From assembly GCA_032716605.1 (NCBI GenBank), contig CM064480.1, positions 40,620,748-40,684,747 on the forward strand: a stretch of DNA of 64,000 nucleotides, written 5' to 3'. Below the pieces are notes generated by a model, which was not told the origin of the DNA, ran no database searches, and saw only the letters and a list, made by a program, of their open reading frames with translations. Source of the stretch: Paralithodes platypus. Taxonomy: Eukaryota > Arthropoda > Malacostraca > Decapoda > Lithodidae. Every line of letters begins with the position of its first letter. The stretch's first letter is position 1. Shown piece by piece: positions 36,047-46,103 of the stretch. Position numbers and translations under genes: made by a program.

Positions 36047-36199
36047 CCTGCTGTTTTCATTTGGAGTGTAATCTACTCGTCGAATGGCTGTAAGCCATTT
36101 GCTGGAAAGGTCAGCATTCCTTGGGAACCTAAACACGTGCACTTTCGGTCCCGATCTGTAATTCCCCTTGCAGTTTGGCACTGAACACGTGTAAGGCAT
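36047..36199 (-). CDS. P-type transposase exon 1: THAP DNA-binding domain
   Basis: The first exon encodes MPYTCSVPNC, then VHVFRFPRNADLSSKWL and IRRVDYTPNENSR. This is the N-terminal THAP zinc finger (C2CH), which binds DNA at the transposon ends. Translation ends in phase 0 at 36047 before a strong donor (GTGAGT on the minus strand, 36046-36041). Exon 2 begins GTGTGTGAGCTC at 34771 after acceptor TCTCTTACAG, so splicing creates SRVCELHF, the conserved Cys/His end of THAP domains. The start Met at 36199 is the family start. This exon has no visible lesion. Confidence 0.85.
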
Positions 36200-37844
36200 T
36201 GTTGATGATCATGGAGAAGCTATCACAGGGAATAATGTACTTATAAAGTATATATGAGGGGGAAATAGTTTGGAAACACAGCGACAACCTCCTCCTACCT
36301 CACTAAAATGTATACTGACCTGCGAGGGTAGTGACCGACCGTTTCAGCACTCCTTTTGTCGACGTCACAGAATTTAAAGGTCCCATCCGTGCGGTCTGGT
36401 ACTCTAGGTGGCCTTGGTAGAACGCACGAGGCTATGCCCCCCTCCCACCCCCTTGAAAGAGGGTATACGCCATAAAAATGTCACGTCCACCGACCCCAAG
36501 CTCAGCTGTTTCGTTTTAGTGCCTAGGATATTATATGAACCAGAAATTGCCCGATCGATATGGATATGATACAGAGGCACTGCCCATGTCGAATCATATT
36601 CCGTGCATTTCAACCAGGGTTCATTCGCTTTAGTTTAACGACAACTAATACCGTCATTTTATGCATGCATTTCGTTTTCGTAAGTTAAGTATTTCTTTTT
36701 CCTTCACCATTGTGTTCCTCCTTTTCCGTCTCTTTTCACACCTATTATACATCTAATCAGTCATCCCTTCTAGTTCACAGTCCACACTACTCTGTTTTCG
36801 TATATCTGTTGTTTTATATAAGATTTATTATGACAAATCTGAATACAATCCTCTCCAGAGAGCTCTAGGGAAGCCACCTAGTTTTTCTCTCCATTTAAGA
36901 AGATAAACGTATATTACCCCATGCTCCGGGATTCGTTCTAGCACCTAAGTAGTTATATTGAACTTGAGTTATTCAACCAGCTTCTATACTTTTATATTAA
37001 TGACGGCAAAATACCGTCCAATTCATGCATGTCACTTTTTCCTAAGTTAACTCTCATTAATCCACCAATACTTTGCATAGTAACAAGCATGTCAGGTAAC
37101 CTTTTATCCACCCTGTCGTTTTCCATACCAACCCGAGCTTAATAACTCCCTCTAAAAAGGATGCCATCAAGATGTTAATTTGTGCCGAGCAAGTAATTTT
37201 CTCAAGCTTCCGTAAGCAGAGAGTACAAACCTATTTTGGTACCTCCTTTAACTATCCCCTAACCTAACTAACCACCCCCTACAACCTGGGGCAGTGAATT
37301 AATGCGCGCGAGGCTAACCCCCCCCCCCCCCCCTTTCCTCCCCTCAAAGAGGCCCAGCATCTCCCCCTTGCGTAGGACTACCGACATCATCATGCCCGCC
37401 AAATTCTTGCTAGAAACTCTGAGTATTTACAACCCATACCAACCTCCAAGTTTTCGATTCCAGCCTAAATCCTATTCCTATCCCGTTCCTATCTAACCCC
37501 CAAGTCCCCCTTAGCCCGTCTTAGACTCCTAATAGCATTAGACTCAGCTAGCTCAGAGGAGGATCCTAGAGATAATATTAACGTAGGCTGCCTTACCGCT
37601 TGAGTCCAAAGGCGCTGGACAAACTAGTTTTTTTTATTTCCCCAACATCCTTCTCTCAACTCATATTAATAATTTGTCTTAGTAAATGTCAGAAAAAAGG
37701 TAAATCATATTGCGGCCTATATGCTAACTTTATAATAGACCTTTAATGATACCCTCTTCAACCAAGGGATTAAATTAACTTGTATTCCCCTCCGACATCC
37801 AAAAGTTAGACAAAGGAACCCCCGGCCCTGTGCCCCCCCCCCTC

Positions 37845-37854
37845 CATATATATA
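37845..37854 (+). promoter_or_regulatory. TATA box of LTR-type copy C
   Basis: CATATATATA follows a C-run and precedes CCAGTTCGAG by about 25-30 bp. The corresponding place in copy D has TTATATAA next to a 16-base G/C run (59447-59462). Conservation in two copies supports a real promoter element. Confidence 0.5.
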
Positions 37855-38192
37855 GTCCTGCACCAAAAACAAACCAGTTCGAGAGGATATAAACCACGTA
37901 ACGGAAGTGCCGCATTTGTGGATATATTACCCAGCTCGACCCTCAGGATATACAGTGATTTGCGGTGTTCGCAATCCAAGTGCCTCTGTGAGGGAGTGAA
38001 TCAATCCTTGACAAATATATTGTTGCAACTGAGAAACCAGAGCCAAGATTATATCTTTCAACAACCGATTCATAAATTCTTTTTGATTGTCTCATAAACG
38101 TATTGTCAGCCGGTTCGCCACTACTTTGGGTTTAAGAGCAATCATAACTCATAACCGGTCCCAGGTAGAAAGATCTGGTTATGTTAGAAGGG

Positions 38193-38443
38193 ATAATAAT
38201 AATAATAATAATAATAATAGTTCTTAAAGCTAGCGCATGCTAAGCTAGCTAAGGATAGCTCAATAAGGCCGATTAGGCGTATTTCCATTGGGGTCCTGTA
38301 CTACTACCCCATCCCTTTGCTCATGAGGGATGGTAACGACTCAGTGCTTGTGAAAAATCTTTAATACGCCGAGCGTGGGCGTGAACCCGGGCCTTCTGGG
38401 TGGAAGTCCGAGACGCTAGTCACTACACCAAGCGAGCCGCGAG
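38193..38443 (-). mobile_element. tRNA-derived SINE with (ATT)n tail, in copy C
   Basis: On the minus strand a tRNA-like head (GGCTCGCTTGGTGTAGTGAC, then B box GGTTCACGCCC) is followed by a tRNA-unrelated body and ends in (ATT)n at 38193-38219. The loop CTTCCAC resembles tRNA-Gly(TCC), but the anticodon stem has mismatches. Copy D lacks it at the matching place, which proves insertion. Confidence 0.75.
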
Positions 38444-38819
38444 TTTAGGAGAAGACTCAACGAGAAGATTCCTGGGCTAACAATTGTCTGTTTGACCGAA
38501 AGGCGAGAAGCCGTTTGCATGTCTGAACCTCCTCATAAGGCCAGAATTAGTAAGAAAAGTCGTTCTCCCGACTGTCTTACGTTACTTCGATCCACTGTTT
38601 TCTCTGGCTATGCCGATGACAGAGGCATTTAAGGCTTTCAGTAGGAGTCCCATAACGACGTGTCATCAACGGCTAGACAAATTAGCCCAACTGTACACTT
38701 CTCTACACTCCCGGGCAACTTGGACGGCAAAAGAGTCGCTGTTAGCCCCCAACACACCAACTCAAGATAACGAGATGCCTAGCCTTGTGATTTAAGTAAT
38801 CTATGTATCGTTGAGTAAC

Positions 38820-39323
38820 GTAAGAATACACCGAAATATAATCGTGATTAGGCGCGAATGGAGTGGCACCGCGGCTGCGGCCATGTACTCCAATGTCTAT
38901 AAACAACAGGCTTTACATATCAAGATCAATATTTGATCCATCATTTCGATATTATTTTGATCTAGTTGAATTTGTAAAAAATTGTGATGACTATTCCTAT
39001 AATATAATCGCTTACTTTGTGGTATTATATATAATAACTCCGGTAGGTTATTGGCCTTCTATAGGATTATGACGCTTCTTTTGGACATTCTGAGGATATA
39101 GCTAGGTACATTTATAATTATGACATCCAAATCGATTATTTATATATGGATATATACAAAAAGTCTTAAAACTGTTATCAAGCTCCAAAATTCTGAATCG
39201 GGTTGAGTTTCGACCCTGTGGAAGAGCAGGGTTGAGTTGGCTTGATATTGGACACCCCTCAGGGCATTTGGGTGTGAAATTTCCAGTCTATCGGAGATAA
39301 TGATGGTAAAGGAAAATGCGGCT
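38820..39323 (+). repeat. Direct repeat R1 (~504 bp)
   Basis: From GTAAGAATACAC to AAAATGCGGCT this is about 95% identical by eye to 46104-46618, in the same orientation. A 69-codon frame (38863-39072) is conserved in both copies but has no recognised motif. The ends are not TG...CA. Identity of the repeat family is unknown. Confidence 0.85.
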
Positions 39324-39887
39324 TAATCCTGGAAAAATAATAAATTTTTCGAAATAATACAGATCTATGGTTATATAACTAAACATTTAATTCTGTATTT
39401 AATAACATTAAGTATTATAAGCTTACATTGAAAATATCTTGTATTAGGCAATCATTATAGTGCAATTTGCTTATATTGTTAAAACAAACTCCTTTATATT
39501 CAAATCAAACTACCTTTTATAAGTGTGAATCAAATTATTTAAACATAATCAAATGCATCATCACTAATCTCTGATGCTGAACTACTTTCGCCATACATGG
39601 TTGCACTGTTGAAAAGCTGAAATATTCGTGCATTTACACAGCTATTATGACCGTTTTGTAAAATAAATTATGCCCTATTTGTGTTGATAATTATGGTGCA
39701 AACTGCAAAGATATAGTTTTAGCACATAATTATATCAATTGTCGAGAAATTAGTTGATAAATGTTTGAATTCACGATTGATAGGCCTAAGCTGCATTTTC
39801 TGTTACCCCAAAGTCTGATAACCCACTCTCATTATAGTGGGGTGGCACAAAATGAACAAGGGGCGATCCAGACTTTTAAATATATAC
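39324..39887. other. AT-rich non-coding stretch
   Basis: Nothing recognised. AT-rich with no open frame of note. Confidence 0.5.
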
Positions 39888-41205
39888 TGTTATGCCAGGT
39901 TTTTACTGGGGTTTAATTGGTTTTGATCAAGTGGGCTCTTCCTAACTGGAGAAGTTATATTGTTTTACCACAGACACAGAAAGACAATAGAGGATAATTA
40001 TCACAAGACGTGTATTCATATTCCGTTTATTTGCACAAGAATATCGCATACGTAAAACTAGAACAACAATGGTCAAGAACAAAACAATAAAAGTGCACGA
40101 ACGAGGCTCCACTACGTCTGACTCGCAAGACTGGATTATTCTATGCTATATCGAAGTAAGTATTAGGGACCGCTTTCTAACTGAAAGATTACACTTGTCC
40201 TGTATTTATTTCAGAGATAAGAATAGGACTCCTTTCAATCGAGGATTTACACTTGTGATTAGAAAAGATTATGTAGTAATTATATATGTGAACTTTTGGT
40301 ATTTACCTGCGTAGAGTTGTTCTGGATTTGGGAGCTGTACGTAATTATTTTTCTGATGTTAAATCACTGTGGTGCTTACGCATAAGTTAACTTGAATTTA
40401 TTTCTTACTAATTTTGACAGAATTATTATAATTACTTCCCTGATTTCTTTCGGTTTCACTAGAGCTTCCCTTCTCTCGCTTTTTGCATACATGCGTATAG
40501 TATCCGATGTTTCCAGAATACTTTTTATGATATTCCTAGTAGATATATTTGTACTACTTTCACTTTTGATCTTTATATACTTTCTCTCCGAGAATACACT
40601 AAGTATATATACTTTCCACAGTTAGATCTTCTATAATTTTTACGGTATAATAACTTTACTTTCGATGTGTAGAATAAATAATCCAATGGGTGTAGAATTA
40701 GTAATCCAATCTTGGGTAGATACGCTGGCCGGGGGTTGTCCTGACATGACTGGGTTCCCACAGTTTAACTCGAGCTCCTTGGGGTAAGACCTTGAATACT
40801 ATTTACTTTCGGCTGTGGCCTTAGTACAATAGAATCGAGTTAACGCAGGAGAGAACTCCCGACTACTCTGGTCTTATAAGAACTTTGACGCAGAACTTTA
40901 CAGAACTGAGTGTGGCTGGTTATTTTAAGCTTTTGGGTCTATGTCAGATAAAACTACTTGCCCTGTGGGGTAGCGTACTTTATCCACTATAGCACCAGCT
41001 GGGGTACGGGAAAGATATTAGTTAGCCTTTGTGAAGGAGTCTAATAACTAGCCTTGTTGATACCCACTGAAAATAATTAACAGGGTTTGTCTCAATATTA
41101 GAACAGTCTCACGTCTGTGAGTGGCGAGAACAGTTTGTCATATCGAGCCCTCAGGTTTCGAAACTGCCTTACGTCTGTGGATGGCAAGGACAGCTCTCTG
41201 GCTTA
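39888..41205 (-). repeat. LTR-like fragment (copy F)
   Basis: Begins TGTTATGCCAGG, the complement of the GGCATAACA terminus that ends copies A, D and E, with the same short hairpin next to it. Further in, GAACTCCCGACTAC near 40853 resembles AGTCGGGAGAAG of copy D. I could not find the other end, so the extent is a guess limited by the cold-shock gene unit at 41206. Confidence 0.35.
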
Positions 41206-42703
41206 GTGACGATCCTCAAGTCAAGTCAAATTGAGTAGTGACAGGGGGTTAAGGGGAAGTGGGGATAGGACAAGAATTAGTTGGATGAAGTGAATTTTAG
41301 CAGGAGAAAAAGGTGTCCAGGCTTAACTGGAGCTGCCTGAGGGTTTTTAGTGTTTGGGAGATCGGCGTTACTACGAAGACGGCTGGACCCGACCAGGGAG
41401 GCAGTGGGTCGAGAGCTGGGCGGCTGGAACTGTGGGCTATTGTACGGGTAGGGAATTTTAAGGCTATATATTTATCCTCCCGGCCCGACTGGGAGTCCCG
41501 TACTAATAGCCCGCTGGTGATGAGGTGTTGGTGAGGGTGATGGGTGGTGGTGGTGATTTTACTTCCTCGGGAGGTCCGGGAAGCGTTGCTTCAGAGCTTT
41601 CTCCACTGTTAGGCTGTATTCGATGTAATTGTATTTGCCTTTTGTGTGAAAATAGCAATTGCAGCCTTCCTTCTTCCAGTCTAACATGCATTAGCTCAGG
41701 AATCCGTCGATTTCAGGTGTGACGCAGTCCTTGTAAGCATTACTCATTGTCATGTTGAGGTCCTTAGACAGGTGTGGTAGGCAGATATCCAAGAACAATT
41801 GGTGAGGGGTCTTGGGGGTGACTGGTTTCTTCTCGTCTACCTGTCTCACTGGTTCGATTTCAATGAGGGGCATGGAGGCACCTTTTTCAGGTTTTGAAGG
41901 AAGTGAAGGAGGCTCTGCAGGTGGGTTGGTGTTGACTGCAGGGGTCTCCTCCATCGCCTCTTCTTCTTCTGCTGCAGGTGTCGGAGTTGAGTTGGTATCT
42001 TCAGCAGCTCCTCCAGTAGCTTCTACAGGATCAGCTTCTGGAGTTACTGCTTCAGGTTCAGGGGGACAGTTTTTTCTGTTTAGAGGCGCTTTGATGGTCA
42101 AGCGCCTCTGTGGAGTAGGTCTCTGTCTGACAGGACCCCTCTGGGCATTGTCCAACAACCCTCCTGGTACAAGAATACCTGGGAGATTGTTGGCCTGAAG
42201 GAGGGCATGCAGGTAGGTATTGCTGGAGGAGGGAGTTGTTTCCTCCAGCAAGAGCCACGGCACATGATGATATCGATCTTAATTGATATATCACTAGGCA
42301 GGTCCATGCTCTTTAGTCTGTCAACCTTTTTCATGATACCCTGCCTCTCCTTCAAGTCTCGGGCATGATGTGAGCCCTTGACTGTTTTGCCCCTGGGTCC
42401 TGTGACCAGAGTGGCCTCAGGACCTCTTGCTCCTGTTTTGGTGTGGAATTCTACCCTCTCTCCGTCACCTAGAGAGGGTACAGACTTCCTGGGGTTGTTT
42501 TTCTTAATATTTTTGTGGTATACAAAAATATCAGTGCTGTTGTCATCCCTGGTGATAAATCCAAAGCCCTTCTTCACATTAAACCACTTTACAGTGCCGG
42601 CAACGAGTGTGGAAGTTGCGGGAGGCATTGTGGTGGTGGTGAAGAGAGGAGGATATGTAGCTCTGCTCGGTGTGGCTGCTCAACTCAGAATGTACGTGCA
42701 CAC
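41206..42703 (-). pseudogene. Cold-shock-domain (Y-box-like) gene, broken copy 1
   Basis: This is unit 1 of a tandem duplication. The frame from 42628 encodes MPPATSTLVAGTVKWFNVKK and the rest of a complete cold-shock domain, then breaks near 42262. Five bases present in copy 2 (TCAGGACGG region) are missing there, which shifts the frame. The downstream part (42263-41691) continues in another frame with the same Pro/Glu-rich region and ends at a TAA where copy 2 has TAC (Tyr), followed in frame by the cysteine-rich tail. Copy 1 has two small in-frame insertions (an extra GGAA-coding part and LPS). With two lesions it is probably a pseudogene. Confidence 0.8.
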
Positions 42704-43057
42704 GTGACGATCCTAATAAATAATAATAAATTGAGTAGTGACAGGGGGTTAGAGAGAAGTGGGGATAGGACAAGAATTAGTTGGATGAAGTGAATTTTAG
42801 CAGGAGAAAAAGGTGTCCAGGCTTAACTGGAGCTGCCTGAGGGTTTTCAGTGTTTGGGAGATCGGCGTTACTATGAAGACGGCTGGACCCGACCAGGGAA
42901 GCAGTGGGCTGAGAGCTGGGCGGCTGGAACTGTGGGCTATTGTACGGGTAGGGAATTTAAGGCCATATATTTATCCTCCCAGCCCGACTGGGAGTCCCGT
43001 ACTAATAGCCCGCTGGTGATGAGGTGTTGGTGAGGGTGATGGGTGGTGGTGGTGATA

Positions 43058-44086
43058 TTACTTCCTCGGGAGGTCCGGGAAGCCTTGCTTCAGAGCTTGC
43101 TTCACTGTTAGGCTGCATTCGATGTAGTTGTATTTGCCTTTTGTGTGAAAATAGCAATTGCAGCCTTCCTTCTTCCAGTCTAACATGCAGTAGCTCAGGA
43201 ATCCGTTGCATTCAGGTGGGACGCAGTCCTTGTAAGCATAACTCATTGTCATGTTGTGGTCCTTATTCAGGTGTGGTAGGCAGATATCCAAGAACAATTT
43301 GTGAGGGGTCTTGGGGGTGTCTGGTTTCTTCTCTACCTTTCTCACTGGTTCGATTTCAATGAGGGGCATGGAGGCACCTTTTTTTGGTTTTGAAGGAGGC
43401 TCTGCAGGTGGGTTGGTGTTGACTGCAGGGGTCTCCTCCATCGCCTCTTCTTCTGCTGCAGGTGTCGGAGTTGAGTTGGTTTCTTCAGCAGCTTCTACAG
43501 GATCAGCTTCTGGAGTTACTGCTTCAGGTTCAGGGGGACAGTTTTTTCTGTTTAGAGGCGCTTTGATGGTCAAGCGCCTCTGTGGAGTAGGTCTCTGTCT
43601 GACAGGACCCCTCTGGGCATTGTCCAACAACCCTCCTGGTACAAGAATACCTGGGAGATTGTTGGCCTGAAGGAGGGCAGGTAGGTATTGCTGGAGGAGG
43701 GAGTTGTTTCCTCCAACAAGAGCCACGGCCGTCCTGATGATAATATCGATCTTAATTGATATATCACTAGGCAGGTCCATGCTCTTTAGTCTGTCAACCT
43801 TTTTCATAATACCCTGCCTCTCCTTCAAGTCTCGGGCATGATGTGAGCCCTTGTGTTCTGTGACCAGAGTGGCCTCAGGACCTCTTGCCCCTGTTTTGGT
43901 GTGGAATTCTACCCTCTCTCCGTCACCTAGAGAGGGTACAGACTTCCTGGGGTTGTTCTTCTTAATATTTTTGTGGTGTACAAAAATATCAGTGCTGTTG
44001 TCGTCCCTGGTGATAAATCCAAAGCCCTTCTTCACATTAAACCACTTTACAGTGACGGCAACGAGTGTGGAAGTTGCGGGAGGCAT
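43058..44086 (-). CDS. Cold-shock-domain (Y-box-like) protein, intact copy 2, 342 aa
   Basis: An intact intronless ORF. Residues 8-76 form a cold-shock domain with KWFNVKKGFGFI (RNP1, 14-25), DIFVHH (RNP2, 33-38) and KKNNPRKSVPSLGDGE, the extension typical of eukaryotic Y-box proteins that bind single-stranded RNA and DNA. A predicted helical part (SLLQQYLPALLQANNLPG) follows, then an acidic Pro/Glu-rich linker (about 185-250). The C-terminal domain has six Cys in the last 55 residues (288, 293, 300, 309, 311, 324) around SYCMLDWKKEGCNCYFHT. I do not recognise that domain. The start context CACAATGCC is good. The lack of introns suggests a retrocopy, though no poly(A) is seen. Role inferred only as nucleic-acid binding. 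Confidence 0.85.
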   Translation of the reverse strand: MPPATSTLVAVTVKWFNVKKGFGFITRDDNSTDIFVHHKNIKKNNPRKSVPSLGDGERVEFHTKTGARGPEATLVTEHKGSHHARDLKERQGIMKKVDRLKSMDLPSDISIKIDIIIRTAVALVGGNNSLLQQYLPALLQANNLPGILVPGGLLDNAQRGPVRQRPTPQRRLTIKAPLNRKNCPPEPEAVTPEADPVEAAEETNSTPTPAAEEEAMEETPAVNTNPPAEPPSKPKKGASMPLIEIEPVRKVEKKPDTPKTPHKLFLDICLPHLNKDHNMTMSYAYKDCVPPECNGFLSYCMLDWKKEGCNCYFHTKGKYNYIECSLTVKQALKQGFPDLPRK

Positions 44087-44160
44087 TGTGGTGGTGGTGA
44101 AGAGAGGAGGATATGTAGCTCTGCTCGGTGTGGCTGCTCAACTCGGAATGTGACGATCCT

Positions 44161-44789
44161 AAAAACTCCCGCCATAGTCATACCGTTTCTCAGGGCCTCG
44201 GAGGTGATGTGGTTGAGCATCAGAAAGGCGCCTAGGGGTAGGATGTTGTAGGGCAGTTAGTTCTTTGTGGCTTGGAGAGGGGTAATATACTTATTTACTT
44301 ATAGTGCCATTTCTTGATTGATTTCTCTTCTTCGTTTTTCTTCTTCTGTTGGACTTTGGAATTGGTTATGTTGATGGATAAGTTTTTCCCTGGTGTTAGA
44401 GGGCGTGTCATCTCGATGGTAGTAACTCGTTTTGGCTGGGGGCGGTTGTGTCCTTTTTAACTCTGGGGTGAGGTGATATAATATGTCTTATTATTGTCTT
44501 ATTGTCTTATTGTCTTATTATATGATATAATAAGTCTTCTGATTTGGTCTGGGGCTGCTTATGTGTTTTACAGGCTGGAGGTAGATGGAGTGGACAGTGG
44601 TTGCAAGTTTGTAGGTTTGGGATGTTGCAGAAGTGTAATATCGGCGAGAACTGATCACATGTTATCTTCTGCCCTGCAGAGGTATATAATTGTTATCCTT
44701 GAGTCCTTGAGTCGACGTTTTCTCTGATGCGGGGGTGGTGTGGTAGAGAGAGAAAACGACTTGTGGTGGTGAATGCTTGGGTAACTGTT
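44161..44789. other. Flank of the cold-shock unit
   Basis: No confident gene. On the minus strand 44255-44161 an acceptor-like CTACCCCTAG is followed by an open stretch (AFLMLNHITSEALRNGM) leading to the 11-mer boundary. It could be an upstream exon or leader, but support is weak. (TCTTATTG)n-like repeats lie near 44485-44515. Confidence 0.25.
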
Positions 44790-45060
44790 TCTCTGTTATT
44801 GGTAGAGGTGGTGGTGGTGGTGGTGAGCAGCTATAGGTGGTGATCTTGGTATGTTGGCTGTGGTGGTGGTGGTGGTGGTGGAGGTCTCGGTATGGTGGCT
44901 GTGGTGGTGGTGTTGGTGATGGTGGTGGAGGTAGGGGTGGGGATCTCGGTATGTTGGCTGTGGTGGTGGTGTGGCAACATTGTTGGTGATGGTGGGGGTG
45001 GTGATCGAGGTAAAGGTGGAGGTCTCGGAATATGGTGGCTGTGGTGGTGAGCATGCTTTT
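44790..45060. repeat. GGT/GGTGAT minisatellite
   Basis: Repeated GGTGGTGGT blocks with the higher-order word ATCTCGGTATGTTGGCTGTG or a variant recurring about every 60-70 bp (44840, 44885, 44945, 45025). Long frames on either strand are translated repeat (His/Pro/Thr). Confidence 0.85.
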
Positions 45061-45331
45061 CCGTTAGTTCATATACATTATATGGACAAACTTTCCTGAC
45101 TATTTTTAAGAATGAAAGTAAATATGCATTGCAGAATAATTACTACAAAGCAAATAAAGACAAAATAAAAGCGAAATAGCGTAATATACCAAATATCATG
45201 AGGTATGTCAGGGACTGGAATAATCGACAACAGAACATATCGGCAATAAATTTGAATATATACAATTTAAGATGTGTTGTGACATTACATATTAGGTGAA
45301 ATTATACAACATATTTATTTGTTGAATGTTA

Positions 45332-45784
45332 GACTACTCGGCCCACGGGACAGCTCGGCTCGGACAGCTCGGCCCACGGCGAGACAGCTCGGCCCAGTAA
45401 AACCGAGACAGCTCGGCCCAGCGTTAATTGCGAGACAACTCGGCCTTCCACAACCCTTATTTGCTTTGACAACATAAGAACGATATAGATGGCTATATTG
45501 ATCATTTTAGAATCACTATGTCCGTATCTATTTATGTATCTATCTTTTCGTTTCATCAAACAAGTGACAATTCATTAACTTTTATTTCTCGTATTGATCA
45601 TTTTGGATTCACTATATATGTCCCTATCTAACCTAACCTAACCTAACCTAACTTAACCATAGCATAACATGGGGCCGAGCTGTCTCAAATAATGGGCCGA
45701 GCTGTCTCGCCGTCGTGGCCGAGTTGTCCAAAAGTGGGCCGAGCTCTCCGAGCCGAGTTGTCCCATGGGCCGAGTCGTCCAGTC
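45332..45784. mobile_element. Foldback-type element with AGCTCGGCCCA arms
   Basis: The left arm (45332-45445) consists of direct repeats of GACAGCTCGGCCCA, and the right arm (45671-45784) of the inverted form TGGGCCGAGCTGTC. The outer parts align over about 40 bp (CTCGGCCCACGGGACAGCTC against its complement). The centre is about 225 bp, AT-rich and non-coding. Arms made of internal subrepeats are typical of foldback elements. No clear target duplication was found. Confidence 0.65.
45628..45652. repeat. Interstitial arthropod telomere motif (CTAAC)5
   Basis: Five perfect CTAAC units, the complement of (TTAGG)n, which caps most arthropod chromosomes. It lies inside the foldback element next to its right arm. 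Confidence 0.85.
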
Positions 45785-46103
45785 ACCTTATTTGTTTAAT
45801 AGTAGAGCAAGAAATATTCGCATACATAGACATTTCAATAATTCTGAGGAGTGACAGATTAATTACCGTGACGAACACTGATTTTCTCAACTTTACTCTT
45901 GGTCAAGGTCACGAGGCTAGATGCCCCCCCCCCCCCCCCTCGATATCTCTACGTTCCTACTGGCCTTCACGCAGCCGTGGTGCTTTGCGCGGTCTAACCT
46001 ATAGGCTATTTCACAAATGTTATGATATTTATATATATGCATGTACTGTTACATAGTAATATTGTATTGTGTAGCCTAATCAACCCTAATGATATAAATT
46101 TAA
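45785..46103. other. Spacer before R2
   Basis: Non-coding, with a C-run at about 45925-45938. Nothing else recognised. Confidence 0.4.

Larger units (their letters stand above)
31410..36415 (-). mobile_element. P-superfamily DNA transposon (THAP-type), ~5.0 kb
   Basis: The ends are inverted repeats, CAAGGCCACCTAGAGTACCA at 31410-31429 and its complement ending at 36415/36416. Twelve-bp subterminal inverted repeats (ATTCTGTGACGT at 31443-31454 and its complement at 36362-36373) lie inside. GGTAGAAC occurs on both sides (31402-31409 and 36416-36423), an 8-bp target duplication as expected for P elements. It interrupts LTR copy B cleanly. Internal microsatellites (CA at 31973-32027, TAA near 35147 and 35868-35937) lie in non-coding parts. 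Confidence 0.88.
36611..38819 (+). repeat. LTR-type copy C
   Basis: Begins near AACCAGGGTTC and parallels copy D (minus strand, 58021-60918) over most of its length. Examples are CTCTCCAGAGAGCTC..GGGAAG near 36850, GGAAAGC-type U3 words, a C-run at 37833-37842 directly before a TATA box at 37845-37854, and ACCAGTTCGAGAGG about 25 bp on, which could be the initiator. It carries an inserted SINE (38193-38443) and an internal deletion near 38770. It stops at about 38819 where direct repeat R1 begins, so its 3' end is missing. Confidence 0.65.
41206..44160. repeat. Tandem duplication with an 11-mer at each boundary
   Basis: GTGACGATCCT occurs at 41206-41216, 42704-42714 and 44150-44160, exactly at the start of unit 1, the junction and the end of unit 2 (periods 1498 and 1446). 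The whole unit, coding and non-coding, is duplicated, and the non-coding 3' part is as similar as the coding part. Confidence 0.85.

Noticed and set aside
38385..38443. Possible tRNA-Gly on the minus strand
   Set aside because: Mismatches in the anticodon stem, and it is the head of a SINE absent from the matching place in copy D.
41812..42198. Plus-strand Gly/Ser/Ala-rich frames over the cold-shock genes (also 43311-43670)
   Set aside because: Antisense of the Pro/Glu-rich linker of the cold-shock proteins. Present in both copies only because the unit is duplicated.
44662..45054. 130-codon His/Pro/Thr-rich frame on the minus strand
   Set aside because: It is the complement of the GGT minisatellite.
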